From Alistipes sp. (lineage in GTDB: Bacteria; Bacteroidota; Bacteroidia; Bacteroidales; Rikenellaceae): 7,472 nt of DNA. The stretch spans positions 1 through 7,472 of the forward strand of contig JAFOZN010000186.1 of assembly GCA_017391185.1 (NCBI GenBank), written 5' to 3'. Positions 1-6,404 of the stretch are shown here, in pieces. Every line of letters begins with the position of its first letter. Positions within the stretch are counted from its first letter, which is position 1. Under the pieces are notes generated by a model. That model made no database searches. It was given only the letters and a program-made list of their open reading frames with translations, and was not told the origin of the DNA. The position numbers and the translations under genes were made by a program.

Positions 1-72
1 AGTATCAACCTCTTTCTCTTCAATTTCTTCATTATTCTCTATACCACTCGCATCTACAATCATAGAAGTCAT
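1..72 (-). CDS. Possible 5' end of an unrecognised divergent gene (partial, runs off left edge)
   Basis: A - strand frame is open from position 99 to the left edge. From the ATG at 72-70 it gives 24 codons, beginning MTSMIVDASGIENN and continuing into a very acidic stretch. Read a little further upstream, from the GTG at 84-82 or beyond, it forms a hydrophobic run (PIVALCMTSMIVDA) with a signal-peptidase-like V-D-A|S site, followed by the acidic region. That is how an exported protein would begin. An in-frame TAG at 97-99 cuts this frame off from an ATG at 114-112, so the true start is unclear: ATG 72, GTG 84, or ATG 114 if the TAG is an error or mutation. The family is not recognisable from so little sequence. 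The divergent orientation relative to the kdgK operon would suit a neighbouring regulator or polysaccharide-utilisation gene, but that is only context. Confidence 0.3.
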   Translation of the reverse strand, partial: MTSMIVDASGIENNEEIEEKEVDT

Positions 73-114
73 ACAAAGAGCCACGATAGGCTTTAACTAC
101 AAAATATCATTCAT

Positions 115-229
115 AAATATAAACGACCGAGAAGGCGTAAAATTATATCGAAAGACGATTATTTTTCTAAATACTACTCCACAAAACTCCTCATATTCAC
201 AATATCTACAATATATGAGGTATATACGC
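115..229. other. Intergenic region upstream of the kdgK operon
   Basis: This AT-rich spacer separates the divergent left-edge frame from the kdgK promoter. It holds the 189-220 dyad, described separately. On the - strand a poor match to the Bacteroides -7 box (TAATTTTA, 145-138) lies about 22 bases downstream of a TTTA (171-168). This could serve the left-edge gene, but it is too weak to call as a promoter. I see no RNA gene or repeat element here. Confidence 0.5.
189..220. promoter_or_regulatory. Inverted repeat, candidate operator upstream of the kdgK promoter
   Basis: The arms CCTCATAT (189-196) and ATATGAGG (213-220) are perfect reverse complements, separated by a 16-base AT-rich spacer. 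The right arm ends 9 bases before the -33 element of the kdgK promoter, a position suited to an activator or a nearby repressor. The wide spacer and AT-only core make a stable RNA hairpin terminator unlikely. Which regulator might bind is not shown by the sequence. Confidence 0.45.
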
Positions 230-260
230 TTTGATTTTACTATCTTTTTTGTTAGATTTG
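230..260 (+). promoter_or_regulatory. Bacteroides-type promoter of the kdgK-eda-transporter operon
   Basis: A -33 element TTTG (230-233) and a -7 element TAGATTTG (253-260) are separated by exactly 19 bases. Both match the primary sigma factor consensus established for Bacteroides (TTTG / TAnnTTTG). Transcription would begin a few bases downstream, near 265-268, leaving a short A/T-rich leader of roughly 25 bases before the kdgK ATG at 291. This promoter also argues against any start upstream of 291. Confidence 0.75.
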
Positions 261-290
261 TCATTAATTTATCCCTTAAAAGAGAAAACG

Positions 291-1331
291 ATGAGTAAAG
301 TCGTAACTTTTGGAGAGATCATGTTGCGTCTGGCAACACCCGATAATCTCCGTTTTAAACAAGCAACCTCTCTCTCAGCCACCTTCGGTGGTGGAGAGGC
401 TAACGTGGCAGTATCACTTGCCAACTATGGTGTGGATGTGGAGTTTGTTTCGCGCCTGCCACAAAACGATATAGCTGATGCCTGCATTGGAGAGCTTCGC
501 AAATATGGAGTCGGCACACAAAACATCATCCGTGGTGGAGAGCGATTGGGAATCTATTTCCTCGAGACAGGAGCTGTGGCTCGCCCCAGCAAGGTAGTCT
601 ACGACCGCGCTCACTCCTCTATCTCCACCATCGAGAAGGGGATGATTGCGTGGGAGGAGATTTTCCACGATGCCGATTGGTTCCATTGGACTGGCATCAC
701 GCCTGCCATCAGTGCTACGGCTGCTGAGGTATGTTTGGAGGCGTGTCAGGTGGCAAACCGTATGGGTGTGACAGTATCGTGCGATCTTAACTTCCGCAAA
801 AATCTATGGAAATATGGTAAAACTGCTTCTGAGATAATGCCCGAATTGGTTGAGTGTTGCGACATTATTTTGGGTAACGAAGAGGATGCAGAGAAGGTCT
901 TTGGCATCAAGCCTGAAGGTTTTGACGTAACCTCTACACATGGTCAGGTCGAGGCCGAAGCATTCCGCAGCGTCTGCTCTCAACTCATGGAGCGATTCCC
1001 TCGCGCCAAGAAGGTTATCATCACTCTGCGTGGCTCGATAAATGCCAACCACAACACATGGGGTGGAGTGCTCTTCGATGGAGAGAGGCTCTACGAATCA
1101 CCTCGCTATGACATCACCCATATAGTGGATCGTGTCGGCGGAGGAGACTCATTTATGGGTGGATTGATCTATGGTCTGAGAGCCTTCGAGGGAGACGATC
1201 AGCATGCGCTGAATTTTGCCGTAGCAGCATCTGCCCTGAAGCATACTATCTACGGAGATTTCAACCTTGTGAGCGTAGCTGAGGTGGAGAATCTCTTAAA
1301 GGGCGATGGCTCAGGCCGAGTTTCACGATAA
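291..1331 (+). CDS. kdgK: 2-dehydro-3-deoxygluconokinase (KDG kinase, PfkB/ribokinase family)
   Basis: The 346-residue cytoplasmic sugar kinase phosphorylates 2-keto-3-deoxygluconate (KDG) with ATP to KDPG, the substrate of the aldolase encoded next. The N-terminal [11 protein letters not shown] (4-14) and the [15 protein letters not shown] substrate-side motif (33-47) are typical of PfkB kinases. The C-terminal signature [12 protein letters not shown] (280-291) holds the anion hole and catalytic base Asp286. The more usual form of this box is GAGD; GGGD fits my memory of Bacteroidales KdgK. The start is set at ATG 291. A longer reading from TTG 231 adds 20 residues unlike the family, and it would begin inside the promoter. 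The length is normal for the family. It is first gene of a three-gene + strand operon, 14 bases before eda. The KDG specificity rests on family resemblance and on the surrounding uronate genes. Confidence 0.92.
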   Translation: MSKVVTFGEIMLRLATPDNLRFKQATSLSATFGGGEANVAVSLANYGVDVEFVSRLPQNDIADACIGELRKYGVGTQNIIRGGERLGIYFLETGAVARPSKVVYDRAHSSISTIEKGMIAWEEIFHDADWFHWTGITPAISATAAEVCLEACQVANRMGVTVSCDLNFRKNLWKYGKTASEIMPELVECCDIILGNEEDAEKVFGIKPEGFDVTSTHGQVEAEAFRSVCSQLMERFPRAKKVIITLRGSINANHNTWGGVLFDGERLYESPRYDITHIVDRVGGGDSFMGGLIYGLRAFEGDDQHALNFAVAASALKHTIYGDFNLVSVAEVENLLKGDGSGRVSR

Positions 1332-1345
1332 AAACAGGACAAAAT

Positions 1346-2017
1346 ATGGCACGATTTTCAAAGATAGAGGTCTTACAGACCATGAAACTCACGGGCATGG
1401 TACCCGTATTCTATAATGCCGATTTGGAGCTCTCGAAGCAGGTCGTAAAGGCTTGTTACGAAGGCGGTGTGAGGGCTTTTGAGTTTACCAACAGAGGCGA
1501 TTTCGCACACGAGATTTTCGGTGAGCTCTCGAAGTGGGTAGCCAAGGAGTGTCCAGAGATGATTTTGGGCGTAGGTAGTGTTGTAGATGCTCCGACTGCC
1601 GCCTTGTATATCCAATTAGGAGCAAATTTCGTGGTCGGTCCCCTCTTCAATGCCGAAGTTGCCAAGGTATGTAACCGCCGCCTGATACCATACACCCCAG
1701 GCTGTGGATCAGTATCCGAGATTGGTGCTGCACAAGAGGTAGGATGCGACATGACCAAGATATTCCCTGCGGGAAATGTTGGTGGGCCATCCTTCGTAAA
1801 GAACATCTTAGCCCCTATGCCTTGGTCGATGATTATGGCTACGGGCGCAGTAGAGCCTACGGAAGAGAATCTATCGGCATGGTTCAAGGCGGGTGTTACG
1901 GTTGTCGGCATGGGTTCGCTCCTATTCCCCAAGGAGGTCATTGCCCAGAAAGATTGGGCGGCAATCAGCCTAAAATGCCGTGAGGCACTCGACATCATAG
2001 CTAAGTATAAAAAATAA
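1346..2017 (+). CDS. eda: KDPG/KHG-type aldolase (2-keto-3-deoxy-6-phosphogluconate aldolase)
   Basis: This 223-residue class I aldolase is a single TIM barrel that cleaves KDPG to pyruvate and glyceraldehyde-3-phosphate, the last step of the locus. The Schiff-base lysine is Lys138 in [11 protein letters not shown] (137-147). The catalytic Glu46 and phosphate/carboxylate-contacting Arg50 lie in FEFTNR (45-50), equivalent to EVTLR of E. coli Eda. Also visible are GVGSV (75-79), the PGC segment (118-120) and ATGAVEP (165-171) near the phosphate site. The protein is slightly longer than the E. coli enzyme (213 residues), with an extended N-terminus and C-terminal helix. It starts 14 bases after kdgK. 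AGGA at 1336-1339, six bases before the ATG, is the best Shine-Dalgarno match among the starts in this window. Action on 2-keto-4-hydroxyglutarate is possible but not indicated. Confidence 0.92.
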   Translation: MARFSKIEVLQTMKLTGMVPVFYNADLELSKQVVKACYEGGVRAFEFTNRGDFAHEIFGELSKWVAKECPEMILGVGSVVDAPTAALYIQLGANFVVGPLFNAEVAKVCNRRLIPYTPGCGSVSEIGAAQEVGCDMTKIFPAGNVGGPSFVKNILAPMPWSMIMATGAVEPTEENLSAWFKAGVTVVGMGSLLFPKEVIAQKDWAAISLKCREALDIIAKYKK

Positions 2018-2031
2018 AACTTCATAACCTT

Positions 2032-3480
2032 ATGACAAACCAACCTCAAAACAAGATGACCTCCTATCGTTGGGTGATTTGTGGTCTGCTCTTCTTCGCT
2101 ACCACTATCAACTACCTCGACAGGCAGGTGCTTTCACTCACATGGGAGGATTTTATCCGCCCCGAATTCCATTGGAACAACACCAACTACGGCTGGGTAA
2201 CGGGTATCTTCTCGTTGGTCTATGCCATCGGTATGCTCTTCGCAGGTCGCATAGTGGACTTCCTCGACACCAAGCGCGGTTATATGTGGTCTATCGGTAT
2301 CTGGTCGGTAGGCGCTTGTGTTCACGCCTTGTGTGGCGTTGCTACAGAATGGGTAGTCGATCTGCCCGATGCAGAGGCTTTGAGAGCTGCTGTTGAAAAC
2401 GTAGATTTGGCATCAAAGATTGCCACCGTATCACTCACCTTCTTCATCATGGCTCGATGTGTATTGGCTATCGGTGAGGCTGGAAACTTCCCTGCGGCAA
2501 TCAAAGCTACGGCTGAGTATTTCCCAAAGAAGGATCGTGCCTACGCTACAAGTATCTTCAACGCAGGCTCTACCATCGGAGCTCTGCTCGCTCCATTCAC
2601 TATCCCTACCCTTGCCGCTAAATTCGGTTGGGAGGCAGCCTTTATCATCATCGGAGGCCTGGGATTCGTATGGATGGGATTCTGGCAGTTCCTCTACAAA
2701 AAGCCCGATCAGAACCCTATGGTCAATGCAGCCGAATTGGAGTATATAAATTCCGACTCTGAGGAGGATGCCAAGGCTCAGGCAGCAGCCAAGGAGATCG
2801 CCTCTGCTCCAAAGCCTTCGCTTTGGCAGTGCTTCGGCTATCGCCAGACTTGGGCATTTATCTCGGGTAAGATTATCGCAGATGGTGTGTGGTGGTTCTA
2901 TCTTTTCTGGATGCCATCTTATCTGAAGAATGCCTGCGGTATGGCTTCAACAAGTTTTGAATTCCAGCTGGCATTGGGTATCTTGTATCTCATCGTAATG
3001 ATCTCGCTTTTGGGCGGTTATCTGCCTACGATTTTCATCGAGAAGTATAAGATGAATCCATACGCAGGACGTATGCGTGCCATGCTTATCTTCGCCTTCT
3101 TCCCACTCTTGGCACTCTTGGCTCAGCCTTTGGCGCAATACTCTTATTGGTTCCCTGTGGTGATTGTCGGTATCGCTGCCGCAGCACACCAATCATGGTC
3201 TGCCAATATCTTCTCTACCGTAGGAGATATGTTCCCTAAGTCGATGATTGCCACCATCACAGGTATCGGAGGTATGGCAGGCGGTATCGGCTCATTCTGC
3301 ATACAGTTGGGCGCAGGTAATCTGTTCGATTACGCCGAGTCGAGCTCACTCTCATTTATGGGATATTCAGGTATCGAGGCAGGTTATATGATCGCCTTCT
3401 CGTTCTGCGCCGTGGCTTATCTTGCAAGCTGGTTGGCAATGAAGACATTTGTACCTAAGTATATGCCAATAAAGCTATAA
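2032..3480 (+). CDS. Hexuronate transporter, ExuT-like MFS permease (anion:cation symporter family)
   Basis: The 482-residue inner-membrane permease has about 12 hydrophobic segments. The first falls near 12-28, followed by the conserved NYLDRQVLS (27-35). The cytoplasmic loop after TM2 has DFLDTKRG (76-83), a variant of MFS motif A. GEAGNFPAAIKATAEYFP (148-165) is the hallmark of the hexuronate/phthalate-type anion:cation symporters. A charged, alanine-rich cytoplasmic loop (about 223-262) separates the two six-helix halves. Residues about 105-130 form an extra hydrophilic stretch between TM3 and TM4 that is absent from E. coli ExuT; from memory this occurs in Bacteroidota members. The likely substrate is glucuronate, galacturonate or an unsaturated/keto uronate, inferred from family and from co-transcription with kdgK and eda. 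It is the last gene of its operon, 14 bases after eda and about 28 bases before the terminator. No clear Shine-Dalgarno precedes the ATG. Confidence 0.85.
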   Translation: MTNQPQNKMTSYRWVICGLLFFATTINYLDRQVLSLTWEDFIRPEFHWNNTNYGWVTGIFSLVYAIGMLFAGRIVDFLDTKRGYMWSIGIWSVGACVHALCGVATEWVVDLPDAEALRAAVENVDLASKIATVSLTFFIMARCVLAIGEAGNFPAAIKATAEYFPKKDRAYATSIFNAGSTIGALLAPFTIPTLAAKFGWEAAFIIIGGLGFVWMGFWQFLYKKPDQNPMVNAAELEYINSDSEEDAKAQAAAKEIASAPKPSLWQCFGYRQTWAFISGKIIADGVWWFYLFWMPSYLKNACGMASTSFEFQLALGILYLIVMISLLGGYLPTIFIEKYKMNPYAGRMRAMLIFAFFPLLALLAQPLAQYSYWFPVVIVGIAAAAHQSWSANIFSTVGDMFPKSMIATITGIGGMAGGIGSFCIQLGAGNLFDYAESSSLSFMGYSGIEAGYMIAFSFCAVAYLASWLAMKTFVPKYMPIKL

Positions 3481-3507
3481 AAGTTAAACGTGATATAACA
3501 TAAGAAT

Positions 3508-3546
3508 AGAGGGTGCTTAACCATTGGTTAGCACCCTCTTTCTTTT
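3508..3546 (+). terminator. Intrinsic terminator between the convergent operons
   Basis: A near-perfect hairpin has arms at 3508-3522 and 3526-3539: a GC-rich base AGAGGGTGC/GCACCCTCT, an upper stem TAACC/GGTTA with one bulged T, and a 3-base loop. It is followed on the + strand by TTTCTTTT (3539-3546), giving a classic rho-independent terminator for the transporter operon. Read from the - strand the downstream side is only partly T-rich, so it may also stop the DUF4861 operon, with lower efficiency. It lies in the 93-base gap between the two facing stop codons. Confidence 0.85.
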
Positions 3547-3573
3547 AGTTGTATAACGCGCAACCTCAAAACT

Positions 3574-4710
3574 CTACTTTAGCTCGACTTGAAGCGGATT
3601 ATTCAATCTGTCGGCAGCCTGCTTGACCTGCATTGCCCACTCTGCGCCACCCGCAACGCTAGCATGACTCCACGCCGAGCCATTGAGCATAAGGATCTTC
3701 TCTCCAGCCTTCGCCTTGCGTAAAATCAAGGCATGCTGAACCTGCTGATTGGGCGAAACGCGAGTCTCGAAACGACTCTGCTTCTGAGCACCCTGCAAAA
3801 TCACGCCCAACATGATATCGCCATCTCGCTTGGCATCACCACTATCCGATGCTGGTTCGGTGAGAGCGATCCAATTTTCGTCCTGCGAAATATTCTTCAC
3901 ATCGTGCATCACCATACCTGCAGCAACCTCTATCTCGCCTTCGAAACCACTAAGCTCATACTCTTGAAAAGTAAAACGGCTATTGGCATCAAGCCAAATA
4001 CGGCGTTTGATGACCACCTCGCGATTACCAACCGAAACAGGCGCATAGACAAACTCGGCTTCGGTACGCAGCGGACCATTCGCTACACACGCCTGACGCA
4101 GATAATTTCCACTCAGAAGTAGTTTAGAATCCTCAACAACAGCCAAAGCACCACCGCCGAGCGTATTGCCCACCTTATAGCAATCCATACCCTCGCCATA
4201 GTTGTGATGGTAGTCATTGCGGGCAAACCACTCGTTGATGATCAGTTTCTGGGTATTTTTCACCCACACATCCACACCCTGAGTCTTGGGATCGCTCAAT
4301 CGCGGACCATAGATACGGTAAGCCGTCAGATTATTTTCCCACGCATAATCATCCATACGCTCAGGTACATAACGACCATACACCTTCGACTCATAACTGT
4401 CGGCACGCCTTCTTCTAATTTTATAGTGACTCTGGGCTGAAGCTCCGACAGATGACTGAAAAAGGAGTTTCTGTGCCACACCCTTCTTATCAAATATCAC
4501 CTGCGAAGGGATCTGATTGCGTTGCTCATCCTCCACAATCACCCTATCTGCCGTAATACCGCGTCCTGCGAGTTCCGCCCACTCAATCTCCACGCTCTCA
4601 TGCTCTCTTTCGTAGGATGTAGGGTTGGTCACAGTGACATCTACGCCACCTCCCACAACTCCGCATCCACAAAGCCACAATAAAACCAAAGCCAGCAATG
4701 CTCTCTTCAT
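3574..4710 (-). CDS. DUF4861-family putative lipoprotein
   Basis: This 378-residue exported protein has unknown biochemistry. The N-terminus MKRALLALVLLWLCGC is a short lipoprotein signal with the probable lipid-attached Cys16 (L-C-G|C), so it should sit in the periplasm or outer membrane. The body matches my memory of DUF4861 proteins of Bacteroidota. The motifs are YGRYVPERMDDYAWEN (111-126), YRIYGPR (131-137), a GVDVWVKNTQKLIINEW block (145-161), YHHNYGEGMDCYKVGNTLGG (167-186) and NGPLRTEAEFVYAP (211-224). The layout suggests a beta-rich, carbohydrate-enzyme-like fold. The clustered aromatic, acidic and His residues at 118-180 are the most likely active or binding site. It is the last gene of the uxaC-kduI-SDR operon, 9 bases after the SDR, which points to a role in releasing or processing uronate-containing glycans before import. 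Calling it an enzyme is inference. Confidence 0.78.
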   Translation of the reverse strand: MKRALLALVLLWLCGCGVVGGGVDVTVTNPTSYEREHESVEIEWAELAGRGITADRVIVEDEQRNQIPSQVIFDKKGVAQKLLFQSSVGASAQSHYKIRRRRADSYESKVYGRYVPERMDDYAWENNLTAYRIYGPRLSDPKTQGVDVWVKNTQKLIINEWFARNDYHHNYGEGMDCYKVGNTLGGGALAVVEDSKLLLSGNYLRQACVANGPLRTEAEFVYAPVSVGNREVVIKRRIWLDANSRFTFQEYELSGFEGEIEVAAGMVMHDVKNISQDENWIALTEPASDSGDAKRDGDIMLGVILQGAQKQSRFETRVSPNQQVQHALILRKAKAGEKILMLNGSAWSHASVAGGAEWAMQVKQAADRLNNPLQVELK

Positions 4711-4719
4711 AAGACTTCT

Positions 4720-5514
4720 CTATTTGGGTTGTTTACCTATATATGCCAAGATTCCGCCATCGACATACAACACATGACCATTTACAAAATCCGAAGCCTC
4801 GGATGCCAAAAAGAGTATTGGTCCCTTCAGATCCTCTGGCGTACCCCAACGTGCTGCAGGGGTCTTGGAGATTATGAAACTGTCGAATGGATGAGGTTTA
4901 CCATCTTTATCTGGTTCACGCAATGGCGCGGTCTGCGGAGTGGCGATATAACCCGGTCCGATGGCGTTACATTGGATATTATATGCTCCATACTCCGATG
5001 CGATGTTACGTGTGAGCATCTTCAAACCACCCTTAGCTGCCGCGTATGCCGATACGGTTTCACGTCCCAGCTCTGACATCATCGAGCAGATGTTTATGAT
5101 CTTACCTCCACCTCGCTCGATCATACTTGGAATAACCGCCTTTGACATGATAAATGGAGCTACAAGGTCTATATCTATCACCTTCGAGAACTCCTCTACC
5201 GACATCTCGTGCATAGGGATGCGCTTGATGATACCTGCATTATTGACCAGAATATCCACAGCTCCCAACTCCAGCTCAATGCTACGAATCATCTCTGCAA
5301 CAGCCTTCTCATCCCTCACATCGCAGATATAACCCTTAGCCTCGATGCCTTTGGCTCTATACTCATCCAACGCCTTTTGCAGATGCTCCTCGCTACGGCA
5401 ATTAAAGGCAATTTTAGCCCCAGCCTGAGCCAAAGCCTCCGCCATGGCAAAGCCTATTCCGTATGCCGCGCCTGTCACAAGCGCAACCTTACCTTCCAAC
5501 GAATAACTCACCAT
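4720..5514 (-). CDS. kduD: SDR oxidoreductase, KduD / gluconate-5-dehydrogenase-like
   Basis: The 264-residue cytoplasmic short-chain dehydrogenase probably reduces 3-deoxy-2,5-hexodiulosonate (the KduI product) with NAD(P)H to KDG. It shows the Rossmann motif TGAAYGIG (14-21), NNAG (91-94), the catalytic Ser144 in INICSMMSELG, and Tyr157/Lys161 in YAAAKGG. GPGYIATPQTAPLRE (186-200) and the C-terminal VDGGILAYIGKQP closely resemble the streptococcal protein first named gluconate 5-dehydrogenase. Relatives of that protein (DhuD) work on lyase-derived uronates. The position usually holding the fourth catalytic residue Asn (N-L in the helix-4 motif) is Asp116 in VIDIDL; I recall the same in this subfamily. 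Automatic annotation would likely say gluconate 5-dehydrogenase; the neighbours kduI and kdgK favour the KduD role. It starts 9 bases after kduI with no Shine-Dalgarno. Confidence 0.82.
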   Translation of the reverse strand: MVSYSLEGKVALVTGAAYGIGFAMAEALAQAGAKIAFNCRSEEHLQKALDEYRAKGIEAKGYICDVRDEKAVAEMIRSIELELGAVDILVNNAGIIKRIPMHEMSVEEFSKVIDIDLVAPFIMSKAVIPSMIERGGGKIINICSMMSELGRETVSAYAAAKGGLKMLTRNIASEYGAYNIQCNAIGPGYIATPQTAPLREPDKDGKPHPFDSFIISKTPAARWGTPEDLKGPILFLASEASDFVNGHVLYVDGGILAYIGKQPK

Positions 5515-5523
5515 ACTTAGAGC

Positions 5524-6366
5524 CTACTTTAGATCCGTAATCAACGAAAAATCCTGATCCGAGTAGTCGAGATTCTCGCCTCCCATACCCCAAATGAAGG
5601 TATAGTTGTGAGTAGCCGCCGCGCTATGGATAGACCACTCTGGCGAAAGCACAGCCTGCTCGCCACGCATCCAGATGTGACGGGTCTCATCCACCTCGCC
5701 CATAAAGTGGCATACGGCATGCTCCTCTGGCACTTCGAAATAGAAATAAGCCTCCATGCGGCGCGAGTGAACATGGGCAGGCATGGTGTTCCACACGCTA
5801 CCTGTCATCAACTCGGTCATGCCCATCTGCAATTGGCAGGTAGGGAGAACCTCTCGCACCAACATCTTATTGATATTACGGTCATTCGAACCCTCCAACG
5901 ATCCCATGTGCGCAACGATGGCATCTGCCTTTGTTACCTTACGGTCGGGGTAGGTGTGATGAGCCACACATGAGTTGAAATAGAACTTTGCTGGCGCGCT
6001 ACTATCCACGCTCTCAAAGACCACCTCGCGATCTCCTGCACCCAGATAGAGAGCCTCCTTGAAATCCAGCTCAAAGCTCTCTTCGCCGACCTTCACGCGA
6101 CCCTTACCGCCCACATTGAAGATACCCAACTCGCGGCGCGAGAGGAAATACTCAGACTTGAGAGGATCTATCGCCTCCAACTTCAAACTTTCGTCCACAG
6201 GCATTGCACCACCTACGACCATACGGTCATACATCGAATAGACCATATTGACCTCATCGGCAGCAAAAACTTTCTCGATCAGGAAATCCTCTCTCAGTCG
6301 AGCTGTATCATATCCTTTGGCATCGCGTGGATGCGCGGCATATCTTACTTGGTAATTGGTTTTCAT
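5524..6366 (-). CDS. kduI: 5-dehydro-4-deoxy-D-glucuronate isomerase
   Basis: This 280-residue cytoplasmic cupin-fold isomerase converts 5-dehydro-4-deoxyglucuronate, formed spontaneously from unsaturated uronates, into 3-deoxy-2,5-hexodiulosonate. The length matches E. coli KduI (278). The zinc ligands are all present at a constant offset of two: His198 and His200 in MPAHVHSRRMEAYFYF (195-210), Glu205, and His247 in SPEWSIHS (241-248). Other conserved blocks are YFLSRRELGIFNVGG (73-87), AKFYFNSCVAHHTYP (126-140), INKMLVREVLPTCQLQMGMTEL (165-186) and YTFIWGMGGEN (255-265). In E. coli, KduI has also been reported to help convert galacturonate/glucuronate when UxaC is low, which is relevant given the stop in the adjacent uxaC. 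It begins 38 bases after uxaC, with an A/T-rich leader and no Shine-Dalgarno. Confidence 0.95.
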   Translation of the reverse strand: MKTNYQVRYAAHPRDAKGYDTARLREDFLIEKVFAADEVNMVYSMYDRMVVGGAMPVDESLKLEAIDPLKSEYFLSRRELGIFNVGGKGRVKVGEESFELDFKEALYLGAGDREVVFESVDSSAPAKFYFNSCVAHHTYPDRKVTKADAIVAHMGSLEGSNDRNINKMLVREVLPTCQLQMGMTELMTGSVWNTMPAHVHSRRMEAYFYFEVPEEHAVCHFMGEVDETRHIWMRGEQAVLSPEWSIHSAAATHNYTFIWGMGGENLDYSDQDFSLITDLK

Positions 6367-6404
6367 ATTATTTTAAGTATCTCGATAAAACTTTTTGGCT
6401 TGAT

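Noticed and set aside
189..220. Terminator for an upstream gene at the dyad
   Set aside because: The 16-base spacer, AT-rich arms and lack of a T-run make it a poor RNA hairpin, and no + strand gene precedes it.
231..290. 20-residue N-terminal extension of kdgK from TTG 231
   Set aside because: It would begin inside the promoter's -33 element, and family homology starts at MSKVVTFGE (ATG 291).
1456..2049. 197-codon open frame on the - strand across eda
   Set aside because: It is antisense to a clearly conserved aldolase with all catalytic residues, the protein is compositionally odd, and it matches no family I know.
3733..4122. 129-codon + strand frame inside the DUF4861 gene
   Set aside because: It is a shadow of the conserved - strand gene, with no recognisable motif or promoter. 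The other long opposite-strand frames at 4204-4440, 4729-5076, 4961-5332, 5209-5520, 5608-5973 and 6482-6733 are rejected for the same reason.
6367..6404. Internal promoter upstream of kduI
   Set aside because: The 38-base gap has no TAnnTTTG box or other convincing promoter; operon transcription from upstream of uxaC is more likely.
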